Of a stretch of 30,204 nucleotides of DNA, positions 17,945 through 25,877 are shown piece by piece. The translations under genes were made by a program, and so were the position numbers. The stretch spans positions 1 through 30,204 of the forward strand of contig CAINDZ010000627.1 in NCBI GenBank assembly GCA_903847545.1, read 5' to 3'. The stretch comes from an uncultured bacterium. GTDB taxonomy: Bacteria > Krumholzibacteriota > Krumholzibacteriia > LZORAL124-64-63. Below the pieces are notes generated by a model. It had not been told where the DNA came from. It worked only from the letters and a program-made list of their open reading frames with translations, and did not search any database. Positions within the stretch are counted from its first letter, which is position 1, and the number at the start of each line of letters is the position of its first letter.

Positions 17945-18493
17945 TCAGGCCCCTTTGGCAAGCGGATGCGGCAACCCGCACCCGCGCAGGACGGCGGCCT
18001 CGCAGGCCATCATGGCCTGCCGGTCCGCTTCGTCATCGTGCTCCCAGCCGAGAATATGCAGGCATCCGTGCACCACGAGCAACGCCATTTCCTCGTCGGG
18101 CGGCCAGCCCTGCTCGCGGCAGCGGGTCGTGATGAAGCCGGGGGCCAGCACGATCTCGCCTGCCAGGACAGGCCCCGACTCGCCCGCCTCGAGGGGGTCC
18201 GGCCACAGGTCGAGCCGGGCGCCCCGCTCGCCGGCGCGGGCGCCGGCGGTCCCATCCCCGGGGTCCTCGTCCACCAGGTATGAAAACGAAAGCACGTCCG
18301 TCGGGCCGTCGCCGCCGCGGTAGCCCGCGTTGAGGCTGGTCATGCCGGGATCTTCGACAAGCACCACGTCGACGCGCCAGCCGGCCGGCCCCAGCCCACC
18401 CGCCAGCCGCGCCAGCACCTCCCACGGGGCGCACAACGCCGCCTCGGCGGCGGGCACCCGGTCCCGCCGCCTGTCCACCAGCGCGAGGATCAC
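17945..18493 (-). CDS. ybeY: Endoribonuclease YbeY (16S rRNA maturation)
   Basis: YbeY is a zinc-dependent endoribonuclease acting in 16S rRNA 3'-end maturation and ribosome quality control. The metal-site motif is intact: HGCLHILGWEH at residues 142-152 supplies His142, His146 and His152. TDVLSFSY near 65-72 is the conserved strand that precedes it. The start is GTG at 18493, overlapping the stop of the upstream HD-protein gene as GTGA, with GAGGA seven bases upstream at 18501-18505. The 182-residue protein is longer than the usual 150-165 because of an acidic, Gly-rich insertion (about 73-110) between the TDVLSF strand and the AGEIVLAPG strand. Position after phoH and before a CorC-family gene matches the widespread ybeZ-ybeY-corC cluster, here interrupted by the 7TM-HD gene. 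Confidence 0.95.
   Translation of the reverse strand: MILALVDRRRDRVPAAEAALCAPWEVLARLAGGLGPAGWRVDVVLVEDPGMTSLNAGYRGGDGPTDVLSFSYLVDEDPGDGTAGARAGERGARLDLWPDPLEAGESGPVLAGEIVLAPGFITTRCREQGWPPDEEMALLVVHGCLHILGWEHDDEADRQAMMACEAAVLRGCGLPHPLAKGA
17950..17956 (-). promoter_or_regulatory. Shine-Dalgarno site deciding a TTG start
   Basis: AAAGGGG on the minus strand lies within the last codons of ybeY, eight bases before the TTG at 17941. It is the main evidence for using this rare start for the CorC-family protein. Confidence 0.7.
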
Positions 18494-20760
18494 GGTTTCG
18501 TCCTCGGCTCGAGGCGGCGATCGGTCGGCCGCTCCGGATCCCTCTGGCCCGGGTAGACGATGCGCGCGTGGTGGATGCCCGTCAGCAGGGGCACGAACGC
18601 GTCGCGGATGCGCGCAATGTCGCTCAGCGAGAGCCCGGACTGGTCCAGTTCGCCGCTCAGCATCCGCTTGTCGATGACCTGCCGCGTGATCTCCTTGATG
18701 CGACTGGGCGTCGGTTTGACCAGCGCGCGCGTGGCCGCCTCCACCGCGTCGGCGAGCATCAGGATGGCGGTCTCGCGCGAGCGCGGGCGCGGGCCCGGGT
18801 AGCGGAAGTCGTCGACCTTCACGGTCTCGCCGCCGTCGCCCTCGAGGGCCTTGTGGTAGAAGTACTCCATCACCATGGTGCCGTGGTGCTCGGGGATGAA
18901 GTCGATCACCATCGCCGGCAGGCGCCAGCGTCGGCCCAGCTCGATGCCCTCCTTCACGTGCGCGGCCAGCACCAGCGCACTCATGCTCGGGCTCAGTTCG
19001 TCGTGCCGGTTGTGGCCGGGAGACTGGTTCTCGACGTAGTACTCGGGCTTCTCCATCTTGCCGATGTCGTGGAACAGCGCGCCCACCCGCGTCAGCAGGG
19101 CGTTCGCCTCGATCGCGCGCGCGGCGTGCTCGGCCAGCTGCCCGACCACCTGGCTGTGGTGGTAGGTCCCCTGGGCCTCCAGCGCCATGCGCTGCAGAAG
19201 CGGGTGGTTCAGGTCCGACAGCTCGAGCAGCGTCAGGTCGGAACAGACGCCGATCGCCGGCTCGGCCACCGGGAGCACGAACAGGCCGAATGCCACCGAG
19301 AGCACCGGCACGAAGAGTGCGACCAGGTACATCGGCTGGACGGCCTGCCCCCTTCCGAGCTCGAGCAGGAAGACCAGCGCGATCGACAGGAAGGTCAACA
19401 GCAAGATCGTGCGGTAGAACAGGCTGCGCTTGTGGACGCGCCGCACCGACATCACCGTCACCATGCCCAGCACATACCACGCGAAGACGTGCCCCGCCTC
19501 GACCTCGGGCAGCACCGCCAGCAGGGTCACGGCCAGCAGCGTGGTCGTGTAGCCGATCCGGCCCTTGAACAGCACGGTCGTCAGCAGCGACATCAGGATG
19601 ATGGGCACGGCCAGCGGACCCAGCGCCGGACGCGACAGGGCCACCGCCGCGCCCCCAAGGTAGATGATCAGGATCGCGCTGATCGCCAGCTGGAACCGCC
19701 GGTGCTGAAGGCGGCCCGGGAAGTGGATGCCGGCCAGCCAGCCGTAGAGCAGCAGGGTCATTGCCACCAGCAGCGAGCGCGAGACGTAGCGAGCGGCGAC
19801 GTCGATGGTGCCGCCCCCGCCCCCGCGCGAACGCAGGCGGTCGGCCAGCTCGTGCAGCCAGCGGGCCTGCTGCTCGGTGACCAGGACGCCGCGCTCGACG
19901 ATCCGCTCGTTCGCGATGAAGCTCCGCACCATCGGCACCGCCTCGCGGGCCTGCTCCTGGCGCTGGCGCGTCTCCTGGGGCTCGTAGATCAGGTTCGGCG
20001 TGACCAGCGGCCGCATCACGGCGGCGGCTCCGGCCGACTCCGCCGGGCCGAGGCCCGACTCGCGCAGCGCCGTCAGCAGTCGCTCGCGGACGTCGGCCTG
20101 CGTGCTGACCAGGTCGCGCTCCCTCTGCACCTCGGACTGCCCGGTCATGACCACGACGCGCCCGTAGCGACCCGGCGGCAGCATGTCGGCGACGCCGCCG
20201 TCGCGCACGACATGCCATGCGCGACGCAGCCGGGGCAGCAGCGAGTCGGGCCGCGCCGTGCGCAGCAGCTGCCGCATCGACTCGCCCGATTCCGACGGGA
20301 ACTGCACCGTGAGCAGGCCCACGCGATCATTCAACGGCAGGTTGGAATCGGCCAGGGCGTCGGCCAGCGCCCCGAACCACATTTCCATCGCCGCGTTCGC
20401 CGCCGCGCTGGTGGGCACCGCGCGCAGCACCGGCGGCTGCTCCACCACGCGCGCAAGTCTTGCCATCTCGACGTCGCGCTGCAGCAGGGGGCCGTCGAAC
20501 GCGAAGGGGGCGCGCACCTCGCTCTCGGCCACCTCACCCGCGGCAGGAAAGTCGATGCTCAGGCGGGGCACGGGCGGGAACATGACCAGGTGCAGCACGA
20601 GGATGACGGCGCCCAGCCCGAGCGCCCACGCCGTGGCCCTCTGGGGGGCCTCGGGCTCGGTCGCCGACTTGGCGCCGGCGCGCGAACCGGGCACACGCAG
20701 GGAACGCGCCCCGCCCTGGGGCGCCGTTCCCACGCGCTGCCGGAACCACCAGCGGTACAT
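18490..20760 (-). CDS. pgpH: PgpH-like 7TM-HD family c-di-AMP phosphodiesterase
   Basis: The product is 756 residues. It has a cytoplasmic N-terminus, one membrane helix near 46-62, a large extracytoplasmic region (about 65-325, the 7TMR-HDED type), seven hydrophobic segments between about 327 and 500, and a C-terminal HD phosphohydrolase domain. The HD metal site is intact: HHSQVVGQLAEHAA near 534-547 and ALFHDIGKMEKPEYYVENQ near 561-579, followed by HDELSP, FIPEHHGT and ILMLADAVEAA. In characterised relatives (Listeria PgpH) the domain hydrolyses c-di-AMP to pApA. Its ATG at 20760 lies 15 bases after the phoH stop with a G-rich Shine-Dalgarno run, and its stop overlaps the ybeY GTG. The phoH-pgpH-ybeY order is known in Gram-positive and other bacteria. 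Substrate is inferred from family. Confidence 0.92.
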   Translation of the reverse strand: MYRWWFRQRVGTAPQGGARSLRVPGSRAGAKSATEPEAPQRATAWALGLGAVILVLHLVMFPPVPRLSIDFPAAGEVAESEVRAPFAFDGPLLQRDVEMARLARVVEQPPVLRAVPTSAAANAAMEMWFGALADALADSNLPLNDRVGLLTVQFPSESGESMRQLLRTARPDSLLPRLRRAWHVVRDGGVADMLPPGRYGRVVVMTGQSEVQRERDLVSTQADVRERLLTALRESGLGPAESAGAAAVMRPLVTPNLIYEPQETRQRQEQAREAVPMVRSFIANERIVERGVLVTEQQARWLHELADRLRSRGGGGGTIDVAARYVSRSLLVAMTLLLYGWLAGIHFPGRLQHRRFQLAISAILIIYLGGAAVALSRPALGPLAVPIILMSLLTTVLFKGRIGYTTTLLAVTLLAVLPEVEAGHVFAWYVLGMVTVMSVRRVHKRSLFYRTILLLTFLSIALVFLLELGRGQAVQPMYLVALFVPVLSVAFGLFVLPVAEPAIGVCSDLTLLELSDLNHPLLQRMALEAQGTYHHSQVVGQLAEHAARAIEANALLTRVGALFHDIGKMEKPEYYVENQSPGHNRHDELSPSMSALVLAAHVKEGIELGRRWRLPAMVIDFIPEHHGTMVMEYFYHKALEGDGGETVKVDDFRYPGPRPRSRETAILMLADAVEAATRALVKPTPSRIKEITRQVIDKRMLSGELDQSGLSLSDIARIRDAFVPLLTGIHHARIVYPGQRDPERPTDRRLEPRTKP

Positions 20761-20775
20761 CCAGCCCCCCCGGCG

Positions 20776-21777
20776 CTAGCCGCGCCCTGCGGCGTCCGCG
20801 GCCTCGAAGGCGTCGACGATGCGCCGGACCAGCGGGTGCCTGACCACGTCGCGCCCGTCGAGGTCGACGAAGGCGATGCCCTCGGTGCCGGCCAGGATCT
20901 CGCGCACGTGGACCAGCCCGGACTTCTTGTCCTCGGGCAGGTCGACCTGCGTGATGTCTCCGGTGACGACGGCCTTGGACTGGAAGCCCAGGCGCGTCAG
21001 GAACATCTTCATCTGGCCCACGGTCGTGTTCTGCGCCTCGTCAAGGATGACGAAGGAGTTGTTGAGCGTCCGCCCGCGCATGTACGCCAGGGGCGAGGCT
21101 TCGATCACGCCCGACGCCATGTAGCGGGCGATCTTGGCCGCCCCGGTGATGTCCGACAGCGCGTCGTACAGGGGTCGCAGGTACGGGTTGATCTTCTCCT
21201 GCAGGTCGCCGGGCAGGAAGCCGAGCTGCTCGCCCGCCTCCACGGCCGGCCGTACGAGGACGATCCGGTCGACCAGCTGTCGCTTCAGGTAGTCCATCGC
21301 CATGACGACGGCCAGGAACGTCTTGCCGGTGCCCGCCGGCCCCGTCGCGAACACGATGTCGTGCTCGCGCACGGCGTCGACATAGGCCTGCTGGCCGGGC
21401 GACTTGGCGCGCAGCGCCTGCCGGCTGCCGCTTGCATAGAGCAGCGCCTCGCCCGCCCCCGGTCCGCCCTCGCCCATGTCGCGACGGCCGAGCCGCTGGT
21501 CCCAGAGATAGCCGAGCGAGATCTTGTCCACGAGCTGCCCGTGCCGCACGCGCTGGATGAGGTCCTCCAGCACGTCCTGCACCAGGTCCAGGCTCTCGGA
21601 TGGGCCCCGCACGAACAACTTGTCGCCGCGGACCGTGAGCGTGCCCCCGAAGCGCTCCTCGAGCAGCCGCAGGTTGGCGTCGCGCGGACCGAGCAGGCCC
21701 AGCTGGTCGACCCCCGAGAGGTCGATGGTCATCTGCCCGGGCGGCTCCCGGTCATCGCCTCCCAGGCGACGGCTCAT
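20776..21777 (-). CDS. phoH: PhoH-like ATPase (YbeZ type)
   Basis: This 333-residue cytoplasmic ATPase has a P-loop GPAGTGKT at residues 146-153 and Walker B ILDEAQN at 244-250. VLVRPAVEAGEQLGFLPGDLQEKINPYLRPL (two adjacent stretches near 173-203) and VVTGDITQVDLP near 270-281 complete the PhoH core. The N-terminal 120 residues hold a KH-like region (RGDKLFVRGPSESLDLVQDVLEDL split near 50-73). YbeZ proteins interact functionally with YbeY in rRNA processing. The ATG at 21777 overlaps the aspS stop as ATGA, so translation is probably coupled. It is the first of the phoH-pgpH-ybeY-corC group. Confidence 0.95.
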   Translation of the reverse strand: MSRRLGGDDREPPGQMTIDLSGVDQLGLLGPRDANLRLLEERFGGTLTVRGDKLFVRGPSESLDLVQDVLEDLIQRVRHGQLVDKISLGYLWDQRLGRRDMGEGGPGAGEALLYASGSRQALRAKSPGQQAYVDAVREHDIVFATGPAGTGKTFLAVVMAMDYLKRQLVDRIVLVRPAVEAGEQLGFLPGDLQEKINPYLRPLYDALSDITGAAKIARYMASGVIEASPLAYMRGRTLNNSFVILDEAQNTTVGQMKMFLTRLGFQSKAVVTGDITQVDLPEDKKSGLVHVREILAGTEGIAFVDLDGRDVVRHPLVRRIVDAFEAADAAGRG

Positions 21778-23543
21778 GAGGGCGTTCCCTCGCCTGCGGG
21801 CGGCGTGACGGCCAGGTTCAGCTCGCGAAGCTGCGCGTCGCTGATGTGACCCGGACTGCCGTCAAGCGGCGACGCCGCCAGCGTGGTCTTCGGGAACGCG
21901 ATCACCTCGCGCAGCGAGGGGCTTCCCGTCAGCAGCATCACGACGCGGTCCAGGCCCAGCGCGATGCCGCCGTGCGGCGGCGCGCCGTAGCCGAGCGCGT
22001 CCAGGAAGAAGCCGAACTTGCCCAGGTACTCCTCGGGCTCCATGCCGGCGATGCGGAACACGCGCTCCTGCAACTCGCGCTGGTGGATGCGGATGCTGCC
22101 CGAGCCCAGCTCGACGCCGTTGCACACCAGGTCGTACAGCTGCGCGCGCGCGGCGCCCGGGTCGTCCTCCAGGCCGGCGATGTCCTCGGGGCGCGGCTGC
22201 GTGAACATGTGGTGGCAGGCGGTCCAGCCCTGCCCGTCGGGCGTGCGCTCGAAAAGCGGGAAGTTCCGGACCCACGCCAGCGCCCAGGTGCCTTCGGGAA
22301 TCCAGCCGGCCAGGCGCGCCACCTCGAGCCGCACGGCGCCCAGTGACGCCACGGCCTTGTCCCACGGCCCGGCCACGGCCAGCAGCAGGTCGCCCTCCTG
22401 CAGGCCCAGGCGCTGCACCAGCGCCTCCTGGAAGCCGGCCGAAAGGAACTTGGCGATGCCGCCGTCGAAGCCGCTCGCCGTCACCTTGGTGCGCGCCAGG
22501 CCGTGCGCACCGTGCTTCTTCGCCAGGTCCTCCAGTTCGTCCACCTGCTTGCGGCTCCACCCGCCGAGCGCCGGCGCGCGCAGGCAGCGCACGGTGCCGC
22601 CCTTGGCGACAGCGTCCTCGAACACCGAGAAGCCGCAGCCCGCGACGATGTCGTCGAGCGTGTGCATCGGGCAACCGAACCGCAGGTCCGGCTTGTCCGA
22701 GCCGTACAGGTTCATCGCGTCGTCGTAGGCGATGCGCGGGAACGGCGTCGGCAGCACGATGCCGCACGCCTCCTCGAAGATGCGCGCCACCATCTCCTCG
22801 ACCACCGCGTAGATGTCGCCCTCGGTGACGAAGCTCATCTCGAGGTCGATCTGCGTGTGCTCCGGCTGGCGGTCCTTGCGCAGGTCCTCGTCGCGCAGGC
22901 AGCGCGCCAGCTGGAAGTAGCGGTCCACGCCGCTGGCCATCAGGATCTGCTTGTACAGCTGCGGCGACTGCGGCAGCGCATAGAACTGGCCGTGGTGGAT
23001 GCGACTGGGCACCACGTAGTCGCGGGCGCCCTCGGGCGTCGTCTTGATCAGCAGCGGCGTCTCGACCTCGAGGAACTCGCGCGACGACAGGAAATTCCGC
23101 GCCGCCATCGCCGCCCGGTGCCGCACCGCGAGGTTGTGCGCCATGACCGGGTGCCGCAGGTGGATGTAGCGGTGCTTCAGCCGCAGTTCCTCGCTGGCGT
23201 CCTGCGCCTGGTCGACCTGGAACGGCAGGGGAGCGCAGCCGTTGAGGATGGTGATCTCTCCGGCGACGATCTCCACCGCCCCGGTGACCTTCTCGGCATT
23301 GGCCATGCCCTCGGGCCGCGGCCGCACGGTGCCGCGCACCTGCAACACGCACTCGAGCCGGAAGTCGCGGGCCAGATCCAGCGGCTGGCCGCCTTCGCAA
23401 ACCACCTGCACCAGGCCGTAGCGGTCGCGCAGGTCGACGAAGACGAGTCCCCCCATGTTGCGGATACGCGCGGCCCAGCCCGCCACCGTCACGGCGCTGC
23501 CGACCAGGTGCGTGTTGATCTCGCCACAGCGGTGCGTGCGCAC
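21774..23543 (-). CDS. aspS: Aspartyl-tRNA synthetase
   Basis: This class II synthetase (589 residues) has an N-terminal OB-fold anticodon domain (VTVAGWAARIRNMGGLVFVDLRDRYG, residues 18-43 in two runs), the catalytic core (REFLEVETPLLIKTTPEGARDY, LPQSPQLYKQILM, RYFQLARCLRDEDLRKDRQPEHTQID in sequence, with flipping-loop and ATP residues), a bacterial GAD insertion (from about 300) and motif 3 (GIALGLDRVVMLL). The start used is GTG at 23543, giving MRTHRCGEIN, which lines up with E. coli AspRS MRTEYCGQL. An alternative TTG at 23570 overlaps the hisS stop as TTGA and has GGGAGG ten bases upstream, and would add nine residues. Residues linked to tRNA discrimination are unusual (Met in the RNMGG segment). 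It sits between hisS and phoH in the operon. Confidence 0.96.
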   Translation of the reverse strand: MRTHRCGEINTHLVGSAVTVAGWAARIRNMGGLVFVDLRDRYGLVQVVCEGGQPLDLARDFRLECVLQVRGTVRPRPEGMANAEKVTGAVEIVAGEITILNGCAPLPFQVDQAQDASEELRLKHRYIHLRHPVMAHNLAVRHRAAMAARNFLSSREFLEVETPLLIKTTPEGARDYVVPSRIHHGQFYALPQSPQLYKQILMASGVDRYFQLARCLRDEDLRKDRQPEHTQIDLEMSFVTEGDIYAVVEEMVARIFEEACGIVLPTPFPRIAYDDAMNLYGSDKPDLRFGCPMHTLDDIVAGCGFSVFEDAVAKGGTVRCLRAPALGGWSRKQVDELEDLAKKHGAHGLARTKVTASGFDGGIAKFLSAGFQEALVQRLGLQEGDLLLAVAGPWDKAVASLGAVRLEVARLAGWIPEGTWALAWVRNFPLFERTPDGQGWTACHHMFTQPRPEDIAGLEDDPGAARAQLYDLVCNGVELGSGSIRIHQRELQERVFRIAGMEPEEYLGKFGFFLDALGYGAPPHGGIALGLDRVVMLLTGSPSLREVIAFPKTTLAASPLDGSPGHISDAQLRELNLAVTPPAGEGTPS

Positions 23544-23566
23544 CGAATTGGTCTCGCTGCTCTGGC

Positions 23567-24844
23567 TCAACCTTCCAGGACCTCCCTGACGGCCGTGAGC
23601 AAGTGTCCCCTGGCAACCGCCGCCTGGTCGCCCGAGTCCAGGTTCTTCACCTGCACGGTATCGGTCTCGATCTCCTCGGGGCCCACCGTCAGCATCAGGC
23701 GGGCCCGCCGCGCCACCGCCGACTTCACCTGGGTCTTGAGGGCGCGCCCGGTCGTGTCCACCTCGACGCGGCAGAAGCCGCGCAGCAGGTCCGCCAACTG
23801 CAGGCCGTGCTGCTCGGCGGCCCGGCCGCGACAGGCCACGTAGACGTCGACGGCCGGTTGCCGGCTCAACTGGGGGTCGATGACGTCGTCGCCCAGGTGC
23901 AGGAGCGTGCGCTCGATCCCGATCGAGAATCCCACGGCCGGCGTCGACGGCCCCCCGCACTGCTCGACCAGGTGGTCGTAGCGGCCGCCGCCGGCGACGC
24001 TGCTCTGCTTGCGCTCGCTGCCGGCCGTGATCTCGAAGGTCGTGCGCGTGTAGTAGTCGAGGCCGCGCACCAGGGTCGGATCCGCCTGCACCGGCACCTC
24101 CAAGCGCGCAAGCGTGTCCAGCACGATGGCGTGGTGCTCGCGGCAGGCCTCGCACAGCGCCTCGGTGATCGGGCGGAAGCCTCCCAGCACGGCCTGCATC
24201 TGGTCATCCTTGGCGTCGTACAGCCGCAGGGGATTCGTCTCGATGCGCCCCTGCAGGGACTCGGGGATATCCGCCAGCCGGCCCTTCAGGTAGGTCTTCA
24301 GGTCGTCGAGGTAAGCCGGCCGGCAGGCGCGACATCCGATGCTGTTGACCTTGACCAGCAGGCCGCGCGCGTCGACGGCGTCGAACAGCGCCATCGCCAG
24401 CTGGATCACCTCCGCGTCCAGCACCGGGGAGTCCGACCCGAGGGCCTCGACCCCCAGCTGGTGGAACTGGCGGTAACGCCCGGCCTGCGGCCGGTCGTGC
24501 CGGAACATGGGCGCCATGTAGAAGAACTTCAGCGTCCCCGGCTGCCGCTGCAGCCCGTTCTCGAGGTACGCGCGCACCACCGAGGCGGTCATCTCCGGGC
24601 GCAGCGTCAGGCTCTCGCCGCCGTCGCGCGCCTCGAAGGTGTACATCTCCTTGTCGACGATGTCCGTCCCTTCGCCCACCGAGCGCAGGAACAGCGCCGT
24701 CGGCTCGATGATCGGCGTGCGGATCTCGCCGTACCCGTATCGCCCGAGGACCCGGGCCCAGACGTCCTCGCACCAGCGCCAGCGCTCGGCCTCCTCCAGG
24801 AGGATGTCGCGTGTGCCCTTCAAGCGGTGGTACCTGGCATTCAT
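23567..24844 (-). CDS. hisS: Histidyl-tRNA synthetase
   Basis: The 425-residue class II synthetase charges tRNA-His. It begins MNARYHRLKGTRDIL, with motif 1 in GEIRTPIIEPTALFLRSVGE, the motif 2 region RPEMTASVVRAYLENG and MFRHDRPQAGRYRQFHQLG, the HisRS-specific LVRGLDYYTRTTFEI and AGGGRYDHLV, then motif 3 GFSIGIERTLL. The C-terminal anticodon domain (DVYVACRGRAAEQHGL to the end) follows. The start is ATG at 24844, with GAGGGAG about ten bases upstream. Cys-rich SIGCRACRPAYL and CEACREHH are present in the insertion region, as in many bacterial HisRS. The 106-base leader before it contains two hairpins but no T-box. Stop overlaps a possible aspS TTG start. Confidence 0.97.
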   Translation of the reverse strand: MNARYHRLKGTRDILLEEAERWRWCEDVWARVLGRYGYGEIRTPIIEPTALFLRSVGEGTDIVDKEMYTFEARDGGESLTLRPEMTASVVRAYLENGLQRQPGTLKFFYMAPMFRHDRPQAGRYRQFHQLGVEALGSDSPVLDAEVIQLAMALFDAVDARGLLVKVNSIGCRACRPAYLDDLKTYLKGRLADIPESLQGRIETNPLRLYDAKDDQMQAVLGGFRPITEALCEACREHHAIVLDTLARLEVPVQADPTLVRGLDYYTRTTFEITAGSERKQSSVAGGGRYDHLVEQCGGPSTPAVGFSIGIERTLLHLGDDVIDPQLSRQPAVDVYVACRGRAAEQHGLQLADLLRGFCRVEVDTTGRALKTQVKSAVARRARLMLTVGPEEIETDTVQVKNLDSGDQAAVARGHLLTAVREVLEG

Positions 24845-24881
24845 GCCCGTTCGACTCCCTCGCGCGTGCCGCCGCCCTGCC

Positions 24882-24929
24882 GGCCGGCACACCCGTGCCG
24901 GCCCGCCCCTTGGCGCCGAACAGGGCGCC
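24882..24929 (-). other. Tandem hairpins in the hisS leader
   Basis: GGCCGGCAC (24882-24890) and GTGCCGGCC (24895-24903) form a perfect 9-bp stem with an ACCC loop. GGCGCC (24912-24917) and GGCGCC (24924-24929) form a second stem with a 6-base loop. They fill much of the 106-base gap between the PhnD-like gene and hisS. Neither is followed by a U-tract. They could process the message or reduce read-through into hisS. Confidence 0.5.
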
Positions 24930-24950
24930 GAAGACGGCCTCCAATATGGC

Positions 24951-25877
24951 TCAAGGGCGGGGCCGGGGCCAATCGGCCGCGAAGTTCCTCCGCACCAGCT
25001 CGAAATCGGGCTCGACCAGCAGGTTGAAGCCCGCCAGTCCCACCGCGGGCAGGGCGGCCGCCAGGTCGCGCTCGGCCGGCGTGCGGTCGGTGGTTTCGCG
25101 ACCGATCCCGGCCAGGCGATCACCGCGCGCCAGCCGCTCGGCCGCCGGCAGGTCCCGTGCCGCCAGCACGACCAGGTCGGGCACCGGCACCGTCAGGTCG
25201 CGCACCGACCAGCCGCCCGACTCGAGCAGCCCTTGCGCCAGGAACCGCTCGGCGTCCCACTGGCGCACCACCGCGTGGGAGTAGGCCCCCATCCGCAGCG
25301 CGTGCAGGGCCGGCCCGTGGTCGTAGGGATCGGGCCCCCACGCCACGCCGGTCGGCACGCCTGACGCCGGCCCGTCGCCGGGCCGCAGAGCCCCCGTGGC
25401 GCACAGCGACAGGGAGTCCCCGAAGATGACCGTCGCGGGATCGGCGAGCCACGGCGCCGCCGTGGTGTCGCTGCCCGTCCGTGATACCAGCACGCCCCGC
25501 GGACGGAGGTTGCGTGGTGCCGGGCGCCGACCCGCCGCCAGCGGCAGCCAACGGGCGCCGTCAAGACCGAGGGCCACGCCGTCGGGGCAGACCAGGAAGT
25601 CGGGCCGGGCCGCCGCCAGCCCCCTGAACTCGGCGAGCGAGCGCGTGACCACGACCTCCGCCGGCGCCCCCGTCCCATCGGCCAGCACCCGTCCGAGCGC
25701 AGGCCACACCGACAGGGCCCGGCGTTCGTCGCCGACCGGGTCGAGCACCACGACAACGGGACCGGCGTTGCGCTCCGCGGGGCGCGGCCACCAGGTGGCG
25801 GCCCCGGCCAGAAGCGCCACGAAGAGCGCCGCGGCCCAGGCCACTGTCCGGGCCTGCCTCGCGCCGCCGTCACTCAT
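24951..25877 (-). CDS. Membrane-anchored PhnD-like periplasmic-binding-fold protein
   Basis: The product is 308 residues. The N-terminus has one hydrophobic segment (TVAWAAALFVALLAGAATWW, residues 11-30) that is either an uncleaved anchor or a signal peptide. The rest resembles phosphate/phosphonate (PhnD-type) binding proteins: VVVVLDPVGDERRALSVWPALGRVL, then VVVTRSLAEFRGL, PDFLVCPDGVAL, PATVIFGDSLSLCATGAL (compare the FGDPxSxSG segment of PhnD), YDHGPALHALRMGAYSHAVV and GWSVRDLTVPVPDLVVLAARDLP. No ABC permease or ATPase is adjacent, so it may be a sensor or scaffold rather than a transporter component. The ATG at 25877 overlaps the ybbR stop by eight bases (ATGAGTGA), so the two are likely coupled. 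The fold assignment is by pattern only. Confidence 0.72.
   Translation of the reverse strand: MSDGGARQARTVAWAAALFVALLAGAATWWPRPAERNAGPVVVVLDPVGDERRALSVWPALGRVLADGTGAPAEVVVTRSLAEFRGLAAARPDFLVCPDGVALGLDGARWLPLAAGRRPAPRNLRPRGVLVSRTGSDTTAAPWLADPATVIFGDSLSLCATGALRPGDGPASGVPTGVAWGPDPYDHGPALHALRMGAYSHAVVRQWDAERFLAQGLLESGGWSVRDLTVPVPDLVVLAARDLPAAERLARGDRLAGIGRETTDRTPAERDLAAALPAVGLAGFNLLVEPDFELVRRNFAADWPRPRP

Noticed and set aside
17945..20218. Long upstream extension of ybeY
   Set aside because: It is pgpH read out of frame; ybeY starts at the GTG at 18493 with a good Shine-Dalgarno site.
18568..21849. A 1093-codon open frame on the plus strand
   Set aside because: It is antisense to pgpH and phoH, and its sequence is low-complexity His/Arg/Gln/Asp-rich; a shadow.
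21774..24155. Long upstream extension of aspS into hisS
   Set aside because: The extra residues are hisS read in another frame and do not resemble AspRS; the family start lies at 23543.
24845..24950. T-box riboswitch before hisS
   Set aside because: The leader is only about 106 bases, has no T-box sequence, no specifier domain and no terminator U-tract.
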